Positions 12,043 to 26,375 of a stretch of DNA of 64,000 bases are shown piece by piece. The translations under genes were made by a program, and so were the position numbers. The notes under the pieces are model-generated. The model saw only the letters and a program-made list of their open reading frames with translations, had not been told where the DNA came from and searched no databases. The DNA is from Pachypanchax playfairii (Eukaryota > Chordata > Actinopteri > Cyprinodontiformes > Aplocheilidae). The stretch's first letter is position 1. Every line of letters starts with the position of its first letter. The stretch is taken from the NCBI GenBank assembly GCA_006937955.1, contig SSNP01000035.1, positions 868,001 to 932,000 of the forward strand. Reading direction: 5' to 3'.

Positions 12043-13261
12043 TGCTTTTCTTTACAAATCATTTTTGTGACATCCAGTAGCCAGCCTGCTGGTGTGGAGT
12101 TGTTTAGGGGACATGAAGAGCTTTCTAAATGATGGCTAAATTTAACTAAATGACTTCCTCCACTCATGTCTGATATAATGTTCTCCTCAGCTCCCCTCTC
12201 TCCGGATTTATCTCTCATTGCCTCATCCTTTTTGGCTGTTGTTATCTCCTCTTTCCTCTCGCACGCTCTTTTTTTCCTGAAGTGTGATTTCTATTTACCT
12301 TTATTCGTCTAAGATTTTTTTCTCTTTCTCCTCTCTATGATCAGACTTTTTGCTAATAGTTCTGTTTTGTCTACTTTCTGCTTGCATAAAGAGGTTAGAC
12401 GGCTCTGACTGAAGCCTTAATCAAGTGCCTTTAGAGGACTCTTCTTTTATTATATTAGATAAGTGAGCTGGCAGTTGTCAGTCAGTGTGTCCATCTGTTT
12501 GATCGATCTACTTTGCGCTTTTTTCTTTCTGCAATAATGTGCCTTTGACTGAAAGCGCTGACTAATTAGATGATAGATCTTTTACCCGGGAGTTATGGTC
12601 AGAAAATTGGAAAAGGATAATTGCTTGTAGATCAGCTGTCAATTGTGACTCCAACAGCCAACCAACCAGCCTTTGTGGAACTCTATTAATCCTCTAACAA
12701 CCTCACCGCAATATCACATAATTACTTAATTTATACGTATAAAGTATACCACTCATTAGATAACTGTGTATATTAGGTAACCACATAATAATATCAGAAA
12801 TAATGAAATATTATGTTTCAACGTTAATTTATATATCGTGATATGTGTAATCCAATTATTTTATTATAGGTTTACAATTTAAATATTAAGACAGTTTCAA
12901 ACAACACGTCCGCACATTATACGGCCGATTTTTGAAAGCTCCAAAAATACGACCTGTGACAGCGTTTTCAAACAACCTGTCGGAGAGACTTACTACCAAC
13001 GAGTTATACAGACCTGATATTAGTCATTGATGTTGTCACTGTTTACTCACCACCACTCAGAAATGAACACACAAGTCTAATCACACAAGTCCTGTTTACC
13101 CAGCTGGTAAACGGGATTTACAATGAGGTAAAATACAAGTGGCAGTTGTTATTTCCTCAACAAAATGTGGAAGAAAGGCAGAGAAGAGGATAAACATGAG
13201 AAGGATGATACTAAAAAAAAAACACAAAATTTGTACACCATGTAAAATTTTAAGAAAAAAC
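12043..13261. other. Unassigned stretch with CpG cluster and a short direct repeat
   Basis: From 12700 to 12890 the DNA is very AT-rich. From about 12905 to 13010 there are about eight CpGs. Within this, 'gacagtttcaaacaac' at about 12891 and 'gacagcgttttcaaacaac' at about 12958 form a direct repeat 67 bp apart. No gene is visible. Confidence 0.5.
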
Positions 13262-13805
13262 AGAATGCAACCCATATTTTATTACTGTTAGATCATAAAA
13301 ATGGGATGCTGAAACTGAGATATTTTATCATGACAAATACATTTTTAGGATATTTTGAATTTGATAGCAGCAACACATCCCAGAAATTTGGAATAGAAGC
13401 AATAAATTCAAATGGCACAATTCAAAAACAATGGGAGGGACATTTGACAACTAATTAGCTTTATTGGCAACAGCTCTGTAACATGACCAAGTATAAAATG
13501 ACCATTTCAGAGAATCACTGAGATGTAAAGATGAGCAGATGTTCACCAGCTGGAAACAAACTGCATCTGAAAATTGTGAAATATTTTGTTAAAAGATCCT
13601 ACCATCTACTTTGAATTATGTCATCCAAAGATTCAGAGAATGAGAAGGAACTTCTGTTTACAAGGGACAAGGTGTTAAAGTCAAAACTGAATGTTTGACT
13701 TTTTGGGGCCTAAAAACAGGCATAATTCTCTACTCGACATAGACTCTGGTTAAAGATGTATCATGTAAAAAAGAACCCATATGTAAACAAGGTCCAAAAA
13801 TGCTG
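13262..13805 (+). pseudogene. Degenerate Tc1-like DNA transposon, transposase N-terminal relic
   Basis: The order of sequence words matches a Tc1/mariner-superfamily element common in fish. A left-end region runs from 'aacccatatttta' through 'gaatttgatagcagcaac' and 'acatcccagaaatttgg'. It is followed by 'ggcaacagctctgtaacat' and 'aaagatgagcagatgttca'. Next come traces of the helix-turn-helix transposase N-terminus: 'tccaaagattcagagaa' at about 13623 corresponds to a KRFRE-type motif, and 'caagggacaaggtgttaaa' to the following basic HKGQG-like stretch. Then 'aaaaacaggcataattct' and 'agaacccatatgtaaac' appear. The middle of the HTH and the whole DDE catalytic part are missing, and stops and indels break every frame. 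Non-functional. Superfamily call is from memory of the consensus. Confidence 0.7.
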
Positions 13806-14817
13806 ATATATTTTTTGTTTGTTTAATGTATGTAGAAAGAGAACCCAAATTTCCAACAATTTGCAACAAACCCCCTTGAAAAAAGAGCCAGAGGGAGAAA
13901 AATAATTCAGTCCTATTGTACAACACAGAATGTAATAGTTCTGTAATGTTGTTAAATGCAGCATTTTCCCTCTGTAATAGCAATACATGTCACATAATAA
14001 ATGCTGTGTCACTGTTCACCTTCTTTGGGCTCTTTTCCACTAATTCAGTGATATTGATGAGTTGCAGGTTATGAGAGGCTAATGTGTACCGTCTATATAT
14101 TAGGAGTGAAATAATAAAAATGGCAGCAGTCCTATAGAAATAGCTTCAGTAATTATATTGATATCATTATGCTAATTAACTACATGAAAGTCAGCTGATG
14201 GGACTGATACAAAACAACAAACATCGAGAGTTACTGTTTACTCAGAAACTCTTATCAGCAAATAATAGTCAAAAAAGCCTTAATGATTTCCCTCAATCTG
14301 ACATTGGATCATGACATTCGTTTCATATTTTGTAAATATATATTTTCCACTTTCAGGGGCTTAAAAACATTTCCGTAAGTCAAATCAGCTTTACATAAAA
14401 CTGAAGCTCAAAACAATTTACAAAACTTTAAAGGAAGTACTTTCCAGAAAAATCCAACATCAACTTACCATTTAAAAATATACATTTGTTGTAGATTCAG
14501 CAAAAACACCACAAGATATAAAACAAAATATGTCAACTAAAAAATGGACAATCCTTTTGTGTTAAATTATATAGTATAATTATAGGCTTGTAAATAAAAT
14601 AAAATAAAATGTTTTAACCATCAATTTTTCTATTGTATTTTAGCTTAATTGTCTATCTTTCGAAAACTAAAGTATAACGTCCGCAATAATACTTTCTCAC
14701 CTCACTGAAGTTAAATGGCATCCCTATAAACAGTAAATTCTCTTTCCTATTTTTTTTTTTTTTGATATTTACACAACTTATTTGTTTGTTTGTCTCCTTC
14801 ATATCCCACTGTTGCAC
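13806..14817. other. Unassigned AT-rich non-coding stretch
   Basis: May include unrecognisable remains of the Tc1-like element upstream. Nothing else is supported; the minus-strand frames at 13750-14012 are AT-rich noise. Confidence 0.45.
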
Positions 14818-14873
14818 TAACCTTGTGAGACCTGCCACCAGCAGTAGCCTGGGTGGCAGTTCTCGCAAGGTTA
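14818..14873. mobile_element. 56-bp near-palindrome, likely minimal MITE or TIR remnant
   Basis: Left arm 14818-14839 (starts 'taaccttgtgagacctgcc') and right arm 14852-14873 (ends 'ttctcgcaaggtta') are reverse complements with two mismatches, separated by a 12-base loop. The ends TAACC...GGTTA look like terminal inverted repeats with a possible TA target duplication. I recall the same word pair from fish repeats but cannot name a family. It could also be a structured terminator-like or insulator element. Confidence 0.55.
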
Positions 14874-16022
14874 TTGTGACAGAGTTCAGTTTAGAGATGC
14901 AGAGGATTTTTTTTATCATATTATAATACGGGAGATTTTTTTCTCAGTATGGAGGTGGAAGGTGTATAACTGAAACCTTTTACCCAAGAAAATCTGTCCC
15001 ACTGAATCAAAGCAGCATGTGAGTGGAATCTACTCAAGCTGTGTACAAGTTAGTCACATACAGAAAACCACAAAGTCTTACAAGTGAATCAATCTGTTCA
15101 CCTCGGTTCAACAATTTTCTCCACAGTCCACTCTGTCCAAATGATTACTAATCACTGTATTATTTAGGGTTCAGTCTGGAAATTATTTATTGATACATCT
15201 TATCCAGAATGTCATTAAAATAAGACATAAGTTTGCAGTGAATGCATTCCATAATCTGCGTTTATGATTATTTTTTTTATGATTAGTGCAAGTCATCTTG
15301 CTTGCCAATTAGACAATTTTAATTAGCAGTTGATTACAAAATATTTGCTTTATGGTACAAACTGATAATTTTCTTCAGGACAGATGAGATTCTACTTCGA
15401 ATTGATAAAACTGAATCCATTGTGTGAAGGTAAAAACAAAATGTTTTCACATAGTTTAAAATTAGAACATACTATATGTTGCAAAACATTTTCTTCTTCC
15501 ATCAATCATTCCTCCATATTTATAAAACTTGTTAATGTAAAGAATTCCAACACAAATACTGCGAGACTAAACATCTCAAACACATTTTATTTACTCAAAA
15601 CATAATGACCTGCATTTCACGTCCTCAAAATATGAGTGGATCGAAAACAAAGTAATACTACACACTGTATGGCCTTTTCTCTGTTAAATTATTACACTGA
15701 CTCTGGCATTTTATAGATGTGGTGATAAATTTTTACCATAAAACAGAGACGAATGAAGTTATTAACACAGCTCTCCTTTCTAAATGTCACATCTGAGGAG
15801 ACAATCTCTGCCATTCTTCTTCACATTTACATTCCTGCCTAACACATGAATATAGAAAACTACATTATGTTTTTTTTCTGTTGTTTTCTTGTTGGATTCA
15901 CTCAGTCAAGACCAGTGATAGGAAATATAATCTTTGCTCCCATGGTTTTGGTAAAACTGTAAAACTAATAACCTGACTCAGTTAGTTTTATCCTTCTGTT
16001 CTCTGCTATTGCACACAATCAC
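14874..16022. other. Unassigned AT-rich non-coding stretch
   Basis: No gene, array or recognised element. Small frames (e.g. 15384-15605) show no domain. Confidence 0.5.
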
Positions 16023-16164
16023 ATTCATTCATTTTCTTTTAAGTGCTTGTTCCCGTTGAAGGTCGCATTGTGTTGGTGCCTGCAAACTACACAGAGAAGT
16101 TCTGGTCTGGTTATGAACCCAGGACCTTCTTGCTGTAAAGCAACAGTGCTATACCGTGTAGCCT
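16023..16164 (-). mobile_element. tRNA-derived SINE, minus strand, internally deleted
   Basis: The tail side ('attcattcattttct', 'gttgaaggtcgcattg') is joined directly to the head side ('gttatgaacccaggaccttc', 'ttgctgtaaagcaacagtgc'). This skips the central 'cctcccacag...' region of the family. The B-box lies within 'ggttatgaaccc' read in reverse. Confidence 0.65.
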
Positions 16165-19100
16165 TGCATTTATTGTATCATGTTTAAATGCCCATTTCTA
16201 AGTTTTTGAGATGTGTATGTCTTTAAAACAGTATTAGAATATTAGAAACTTGCCGTCAAATGCGACTTTTGGTAAAATATTTAACAATCAGTTATAATCT
16301 TGGTATATTATGATAATTTCATAAGAAAATAATTATATAATACAATTGCATAAAATCATTATATAGTAGAAGCTAAACTCTGAACTCGTGTTTCTGATAG
16401 TTCTTGTGCTTCTTTTTTTAATGTTATTTTTGCAACATATACTGTCTTCTGTAAATTTGTGACCCCAATAGTTATCCATCACTCATTTGTCTGTCCAAAT
16501 CTGCAATTCCTGACATCCTGCTAATAATTGTCTGATTGACTCAGACGCTTCTTTGACCTGTCTAGATCTTGGGTCCTGTGGTAGACCCTGACCTCTAATG
16601 CTCTTGTGCAGAGAGCCTGCTCTTTTGTTGCCTTGATTACTGCCTCTGGGCTGTCGTTCAGTCCATCTTATTCCAGCCATTGGTAGGATTGATTTGTTGA
16701 TTGATTTCACCTGCATGGAACATTTACTTAGTAGTGTGCCATTGGGGTTTTCTTTCTGGTGTACTCCTGCATGTTTGTTATTTTTCCTGTATTGTGAATC
16801 TGATACTCAGTAGTCCTCAGCCTCCCTCCTTTTTGCTCAGTCCAATGTATTTCCTGTTTATCCTTTATATTACAGTAGTTTATACCATCTTGGATGTGTG
16901 ATGGTGCCAGTAGGGATAATAAATGCTGCATTTACATCCTCTAATAGACTTTTAGAGGGTAATTTATTACTTTGTTTTGGTTAGGGGTGCATAGATGTCT
17001 CACTTTGTCATGATCAATATCACTGCACCAATTTGACATTGTCATCTGCCTTTGAAGTCTTGGGTTCAAACCTTAGTCCAAACCAACCTATAGTGACACC
17101 AGTATGGAATGAGTGAGCGACAAATATATACATAAAATATTTAATATTATTAGCCAACAAAAATGTTAAATTTTTTTACACCCAGTGACACCTTTCTAAA
17201 GTATTACGGCTGCAAAACTGTCATACAACTATAGAAGTGGACAATATTTCAAAGGATTGCCAAGGTTAAAATGGATAAGGTATTACGTTTCTAACACACT
17301 TATTTACATACTAGCCAAAGAGATAAACCTTCCCTGCTTGGATCTCCTCACAATTTCACAATGATTGTAGTTGGGATGCGAAAACACATTAGGATTTTGA
17401 GCATGGTGATGAAAGAACAGAAAGAAACAAGAAAAGAAAATGTAATACTTGCACATCATAAGACATATTATCCTTATTAACCTTGATATTGCATGTTTTT
17501 TAGTTTCGTGTAGCTAGACTAATTATGTTAATTGACTCCAGTAGGATTACAGTTAATTCTGTGTCTGTTACTACAACTCTCCTTAACTGCCGTGGTTTTA
17601 GTGAATGTTTGAGGGAAATTTCTCCATGTGTGGCATCATTTGTTTGCTAAATTTGCTGCTGTAGATTTTCCTGGTCTTGGCAACTGCATGGATAGAAGGG
17701 AAATAGACTTTCTTTCTTCTTGAAACAACAACAAAAAGCAGTATTCCTTTCTGAATCATTAGCTCTATTTGTTTTTCATGTTTAAGAAACATGGGTGCAT
17801 GAAATAACTACAACCTCTCTAAAAAAACACATGAATTTACTGACAGCTTCTTTATTTTTTACTATCAATTAACCGTGTTGGTACAATTCAGCTGTATTAT
17901 ATTCTGAGACAGGATGATAAGAAGCGATGGGGCACTTGACATGACATAATTATGTGATGGGATTATTACACGAGCATACATAATAATGCTTACTAAGCAA
18001 GTTGTAGGCACTGCAGTTCAGGTCAGAGTACGGTTAATACAAAGCTCTCTGAACAAGACTGTTGAGTTTGGTTTTGCCATCCACATCACATTTTTTTTAC
18101 TTTATTCTACACTTCTAAGATGTTACATCTTGACAGGGATCAAAGACCTCTGGTCAGCTAAACTATTACTAAAAACACAACAGTCAGCTTCCATGTTCAA
18201 TATATCTTCTCTGTTTTCTCTCATTACTTTGTCTTTCATCTGTCTTGAGCAGCAGGGGTTTAATTGAAAGTGATCACGACAAAAGTGAAAGTTTCAACAC
18301 AAAACAATTTGCTTTTTAAATTTTTCTCCATGACAGCAGCAGGGATGTTTGCTTTCCAATTTGATTTTTTACAGGTTGAAATGATAAGCCCACCTCTTTG
18401 TTTTGTAACTTTGCAGCAATGATTGATTGTACTTGTACACTTTTTGAAATTCTATAAAACATAAAATGTTGCACAAGTGTTGTAATTACCAAATTCAGAA
18501 TTTAACTAAACGTTTTTCCACCCAGTCTACTTTGTGGGAGCTCTAGTGATAATCTTTCTGTGATGACACTAATATTGAACAAAGAAGAAAATGAACACTG
18601 CAAACAATAGTATATACTCACCTACTTCTTTAAATAAATAAATTAAAAGATTGATTGACATGCTTTTGTGAGTTTCAATCAAGCTGTCAGTCCTGAAAAC
18701 ACTGTATCAAGTGAAAACCAATCAATTGTGACCAAGCTGCTGTGTGGAAACCTTTTGCTGATGGGCTGTTCAGCATCATTTGCTAATCCCTTCATGCTAC
18801 TTCTACCACTTTCCTTCTTATTTCTTATAACTATACACAGGATACAAGACATTATAGCCTCCTCCTGCTTGAATCTGCCTTGATCACTGTCTCTTTAGGT
18901 CTATGTTTTGTGCATAACTTTGTACATTCAACAAAATGAATCATAAGCAAAGGAAAATAGGAAAAGATGAAACTCTTCTTGACAGTTCCCCCTCAGAGGC
19001 ATTTTTAGTCACATTTGGACCTAATATGAATAATACTGAAAATAAGGGTATGAGTGTAAGTGTATTAATTACTACATTTCAAAAGCTACTGCTTTTTAGC

Positions 19101-19412
19101 ACAGTGTAATGGTCAAGGTACTCCTTTATACATATTTGAATGTTGTTTAAGAACAATAAAAATGTAAACACAGGAGAAATTAGAGTTATGAGTTTATCTT
19201 ATGAAATATTAAATAATTCTTGAACATCCATTGCACTGAAGTTATGATTGACTGAAGTATAAACTGTGACTTAGAAATGTTTAGAAATTATAGAGCTGTG
19301 CTTTGTGTCTTCATTACTGTTACGTTTTATCTGTATTTCAATTCAGTGATCCATATGGACAAAATATGGCAATTCATAGGTATCAAACTATTGTATTTCT
19401 GACAGATATATA
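16165..19412. other. Unassigned non-coding stretch
   Basis: Mostly AT-rich. A minus-strand frame at 16483-16716 (77 codons) has balanced, hydrophilic composition (rich in R, Q, S, K) unlike the low-complexity frames nearby. It might be a fragment of an unrecognised mobile element, but I cannot match it to a family and see no splice sites that would make it an exon. A vague SINE-head-like string at about 17050-17090 is too weak to call. Confidence 0.45.
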
Positions 19413-19860
19413 CACTACCAGTCAAACGTTTGAACACACTTTCTCATTCCATTTAAGGAGAAATACAATGTGAAGGAATTTCATTTCAGTTTGATCTCTT
19501 TGGACAAAGAAACAGCTTTTGATAAGGTTGACTGCAGCTATATGTTATTTTGGAGAGAAATTTAGTTTGTTTCATGGGTTACAAAAGAATGTCTTAGTAG
19601 ACCAATCAGTAAGCCAAAATATAGAGCAGGGTTGTACCAATTCAGAGTAGTTCTATAGTTCAGTTACTAAACTTTTTTTATGGAACAGCTATTTATTAGG
19701 ATTTCTTTACATAGGATGAGCAAAAATCCAGGCCAATTGCTGACAATGTAAATGTTTTTGTGGATGATGGCCTCAAATCAACTCTTTGGGAAATGGGTAA
19801 ATAAGAAATATTCATTTTGCCTATTTTCTGAAGTTGTACACCAAACTTTTGACAAACTAA
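19413..19860. mobile_element. Tc1-like non-autonomous element (MITE)
   Basis: The left end 'cactaccagtcaaacgtttg' follows a TA dinucleotide and matches the well-known fish Tc1-like terminal sequence. About 420 bp later the right end 'accaaacttttgacaaacta' is its decayed reverse complement. The interior is AT-rich and carries no transposase frame. Length about 448 bp. Confidence 0.6.
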
Positions 19861-22800
19861 ACATTAAAAATTAAAATAATGACTAAGTCCTACACCAAAT
19901 GTAAAACTGTGCCCTGTATTCTGCTTTGAACAGAAACCATTCAGTCCACAAAAGGACACAGATGTTCTATTTAACAAAATTCAGACTTTAATTAACAAAT
20001 TTATTGTAAACGAACCTTCAATCAACTGCCTTTAGTCAGAATACAAATTTTCTTCAGTAAAAACTAAGATGAAATGCCTTAATGATTTAGATGAGCCAAC
20101 TATGTTTATTTTTAAATGTTAGCTTGTAGTCAGAGAGTATTTAGCTGTGCTAATGATGTTATATTAGTGAAAAATCCAAATCAGAGTTGACACTTTAAAG
20201 TGTTATAATAGTGCTGTCATCACTTTCTGGGAGCAACTTTGACAGAAGACAGTAGAAAACACTGTGACTTCACACCATTTAGGAAGAAAGAGCAAGCTTT
20301 CTACCACATCATAATAATTGCATTTGAAGTTGTTTCAAGCTGCTCAGCCATTGACCTGGAGCATCAAACTGCTCTGCATATTCCCAATTCTGGTCACACA
20401 TACGAGCTGCTAATGATTCAAGATTAATGTTTGTCTAATATCATTGCTAGTAATATCATATTGGGTTTGTCAGTCATGGATTCCACAGATTTAAGATCAA
20501 TAATAAGGTTGTCATGTGGTCTAAAAGTGCTGGCATTTTTTAAATATATTTTTCTTTCATGTGGGAGAACACTCCCAGACCTCCTAAATTAGGTATTTTA
20601 CCAACTTTGCGCTCCCATTTTACAAGGCACCATGTCCAGAGGAATAATGTTATACTCAGATAATTATTTTAGTCAGCTCTGTAGTTGTCCTTTAAAAGAC
20701 CATCAAATTCACTGATTTGCATCTTACAGTTTAAACAATGAAACTGATTGCATTTCAGTATTCCTGGACTTAAAGGACAACGATCCTATAATGAAAGATG
20801 ACTGTAAAAATATATAGGATGTTTTTTTCAGAGCGTTGCTTGTGCATAACCGTGATCAAAAGCTCAGTAGGTTGTAAAATGATGCTCATAGAGTTGGCAG
20901 AAGTGTCATGTTTCTAGCCTTTGGCAAATAGATCAAAAAGATTAGTGATCTGATTTCATGCTGTCCTTTCCTGTAAAAGCTACATTATAATATATATTGT
21001 CATAATCCTTATTATGGGTTAATGCAGGCAGAAAAAAATAGTGACAATTGATTGGTTACAGGTTCAAATGTTTTGCTTTCATGAGTGGTATTTGTAGAAG
21101 TCTATCTGGTTTTTATGAGCATCATATCCATGGGCTTCCTGATTTGTACAGCCATTTAGACAATGATTCAGGTTTACTAAATCAGTGTGTGGTCTTTATC
21201 AGATGTTTGGTTTTACAGGTTTGTTCCATAGTTGGGTTGATCTGCAGTGAAATGTTTGGCCAGCTTATTTCAAGGTAATTTTTTCTCCAGTGAATTAATA
21301 ATATTTGTTGCTTGTGAGTAAATACATTTTAATATTATACCATTAAACTTACAAACAACATAAGCACAAATAGAGAGTTTCTATTCCTTCACTAACATAT
21401 TCTTTTTGTACTAGTGTGCAATTCTTGGGCCTCCACTTCACAGCTACTATTACATTGTGAAGTCCAAAATTTAAGACACATTTTGTGGTAATAAATAAAG
21501 CCACGGCAGTAAATCATTCTTCATCAATCACTTAAATATTCTCCTCCTCAAGTCCCACTCTCATTAAAGGGAAACTCCCATAAATATCTGCAAATATCTC
21601 TAAGTAAGCTCTATGCCTCGTTGGAGGATGAATACAGTCAGTAAATTTTTAATGCTAAAACAGTGTTTGCATAAGGTGCAGAGTGATAATAAATCTCATC
21701 CAGAGTCAAAGAAAGGATGCTTAGTCATGCCACAGAATCAGACTTGGAAGCTTGCAGGATTTGACACGTAACGTTTTCTGTGTAAATGTCTCGCCTCACC
21801 AATGCGTCTCTGACTATGGGTGCTGAAGTTTGATGTCCCTCTCAATAATTCAGGCAGTCACTCACTTTGCATAAACACAAGGTTGCTGCATTGTTTTGAC
21901 TTTTTCTGCACAGTGAAATACTTCCTGCAGCCATCACAATGTATCACAGCTCAAAATCAAGGGTGAGGCACTTTGGGTAATGTCCCAATTAAATAAAACT
22001 TATACATCTTTTTATCACATAACAAACCACATTTAAAATCCATGTTAAAAGTGTGATAGGAGCTCCATCAACCACTTTAGTAACTTAAACATTATTTATC
22101 ATTAAATCAAAAAACACAGTGAAGAAAAAAAAATCTCAATAAAGAGAAGAGAATTGTAATAAAAACAATTACTGAATTGGTGCATGTTTTATCCCCTCTA
22201 CATTGAGCCAGACCTGTGGGAGAAAATGTGGGATGACACACAGTAGTAGTTTTTGGCCTGAAGCACAACTACAAAACAAATAGACGTGCATGCAATGAAG
22301 TGCTGTAAATCTCCAGCTGAATTGTAATATGTGCGACAAGTTGTGTTTATTCATGGCTTAAAGACGGTAAAACCTTTTTGTGAACTCACATTATTATGAC
22401 TTGAAAAAATTCAGCTTAATCATGCGTAAGTGAAGAACACTGATTTTACTTACACATAGATAAACATGCTGTTTACTTCTGACACAGCAATTCACCACAA
22501 GAATGAATAAAAAAAATCTCCAACAAAATGCTTATTTTTTGACTCTTTTCTAAGTTGACTGTTGAATCACGAGAATTGCTCGTCTACATCTGCTTTGTTT
22601 GTTCAAAGTGAAGCTGTAACATACTGTATCTGGGTGCTGGCATTTTGTATTTATAGAGTCAGAGTCTATTCTCTAGAGACATGGGGCTGAAAGTCATGCC
22701 CACCCACTGTCTTTCAACAATGGTGTGTTTTAAGCAACAAATAACTTCTAACAACTGAAGATTATTAGTAGCGTAGATATTTGAAAAAAGAGCAGCAAGA

Positions 22801-24718
22801 AAGAAACTACACAAATCAACAGAAGTCAACACCTGAAAAAAAAAAAAAAAGGTCTGATGTCCCATTCTGTTACATCAAGAGGGACAGACTTTAAACGTAT
22901 TCTCGCTTTAAAGCAGCAATTCTTAGTTTTTTCTCAGAGGGCACCACCGAGGCGAAAAAAAATGTGTTGCACCTTTAAGTCCCGCCCCTCTGCTTCTGTG
23001 ATATTGTAGCCAGAGTCTGCTCTCATCCGTGCATGTGCACCACCTTTGTTAAGATGAACACTTCATGGATAGGTTATATTTATACAATTTATATGTTTTT
23101 TTATTTTAATTGTTTTGGTTTTACGTGTTTTTGTAAACACTGGCTATAGTTCTTCAGGATACGTGCGCGCGAGAAAGAAAAAAAATATAAAATTTTCCCT
23201 ACAGTATATTACAGAACTGAGCCAGACTGGGGAGGTGGGGGTGGGGGGTGTTTATGATTTTGCTTCAGCTTTAATGTTTGGGTTTGGGTTGGTCAGTCAT
23301 CCATGTTTTTGTACTGTCAGAACAAAATTGTACTTTTTTAAATCTAATCTTGTTAAAATTATTAATTATATCTATATTATAAAATACCATATGAAACAAT
23401 TATTGTTTTTATGTATAAAGCAACAACAAACAAATAAGCAAACAAAAGCATTTTCTCGAAGGAAGTCTGTTTCAAAATGTCTTAATTTGTTCTATTAAAC
23501 TGACAATACACCTATTTAAACAAGTTACTGACTCACTAAAATGATTCTGACGGGTCATCCCAATCACTTGTTTTGTCTTTTATTGGATAGTCAGCAGGGA
23601 AAAGGCTGAAAGGAAACAAGGAGAGAGAAAAGGAAATGAGAAGCAACACTGGTCATAAGCTGAACTATAGATTCTGTAGTTATGTGAAAGGTGCTCTAAT
23701 CATGTTGTTTATCTCCCAGTAGATTTTCAAGTAGATTGAATATAAAGGCTTTCTGTGAGTTGAACACAAAAATATACCTAGAAAATCAGAAACTGATTGC
23801 CTCCACAGTGAGGCTGCATAAAGACAGGCCCATCCACGTTGTCACACGCCAGGATCTGATACGCAAGAGGCATTTTGCAAATGCAGAGCCAGTCCCTTGT
23901 GAACTTGCAGCTTCAATCACAAATGATTAGCATTTGCCGACAGCTCTGGGGTTCATGAGTGTCAAGTGAAACCCCATCTATCCAGGGCTTTTATGAGCGG
24001 GGCATTAAGCAGGGCAGAAAGGATCTCTGAGACAACACACTCAGTCCTCTATTTGGCTACCAAATATTTCTCTCCAGTGGTAGATCGAGGGACCTGAGAA
24101 GAGCGAACAGATATAAAAACTAATTTGTTCCTGTACCCAATTGGATTCTTAACACCAGGAAGTTCATACTCATTGGTGCCGCATCTTAACTCTTCAAATG
24201 GGAAAGCTTTTTATACAGATACTGTACACCAGGCTGCAGTTTTGTGGTGCTGTGATTCAGATCCTATGCTGTCTGTTCAGATTTTCATATTACAGCAAGT
24301 TTTATCTTAAAAAATGAAGTGTCTCCAGAGAGGTGCAAAATGCCTGTTGCTTTTGGGAGACTTTGTGTTGCCCAGGAAACTAGACTTACTTTACAGTGTT
24401 TAACTGTTGTGTAGATAACTACCACGTTACATCACTTTTTTTTAACCAGAATTTCAGTCATTTAATGGGCACTCTGTTAATGCTTTATATGTGTCTCAAC
24501 CATGAAACCAGCAGCTCAGATTTAAAACACAGTCTACTTTAATTATAAGGTGCGTCAACCCGTCACCTGGCAACCTGACATATTAGACAGCTTGGCTGCG
24601 CTTGTATGTGTTTGAATTAAGCAGGTTATGTTTGTATAGACAATCACTTTTTTATCTGCCTGTTTTGTCACTTAGAGTAAGGTATAACAAAACATGTAGC
24701 CTTTAATTAAAGAAGAAC
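19861..24718. other. Unassigned AT-rich non-coding stretch
   Basis: A long stretch without microsatellites, recognised transposons or exons. Local features are a poly-A run (about 22836-22850), a GC-richer segment at about 22940-23045, and a short complex-looking segment at about 23750-24080 that could be conserved non-coding DNA. I have no direct support for function. Confidence 0.45.
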
Positions 24719-24834
24719 NNNNNNNNNNNNNNNNNNNNNNNNNNNNNNNNNNNNNNNNNNNNNNNNNNNNNNNNNNNNNNNNNNNNNNNNNNNNNNNNNN
24801 NNNNNNNNNNNNNNNNNNNNNNNNNNNNNNNNNN
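24719..24834. other. Assembly gap (116 N)
   Basis: A run of undetermined bases. The GATA array 120 bp downstream may have contributed to the assembly break. The gap length may be an estimate. Confidence 0.98.
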
Positions 24835-24952
24835 AGTCTGATAAAAAAGACAGTGACTATTGTCTTATCATAAACTCATTGTGTTTTTCATTTATTCTTG
24901 ATTAGCCTGTGGAAAAATAAGCACAAACACATTTTTATTGAGCTATATTTTG

Positions 24953-26284
<1,332 letters not shown>

Positions 26285-26307
26285 CTACTACTACTACTAC
26301 TACTACT
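26285..26307. repeat. (CTA)n trinucleotide microsatellite
   Basis: About eight CTA units directly abutting the next element; the microsatellite may have been seeded at the element's edge. Confidence 0.85.
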
Positions 26308-26375
26308 GTCATTTAGCAGACGCTTTTATCCAAAGCGACTTACATTGAGAGAACATACAAGCAAGAAATCAAACA
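26308..26375. mobile_element. Common fish interspersed repeat end fragment
   Basis: The words 'gtcatttagcagacgctttt' and 'atccaaagcgacttacatt' occur in very many teleost loci in my memory, as one end of an interspersed repeat. I cannot name the family with confidence. Only about 70 bp is clear. The 108-codon frame over this region (26162-26488) is repeat-derived. Confidence 0.6.

Noticed and set aside
17040..17105. Possible SINE head with 'cttgggttcaaaccttagtcc'
   Set aside because: Only one B-box-like word matches; no A-box, body or tail nearby.
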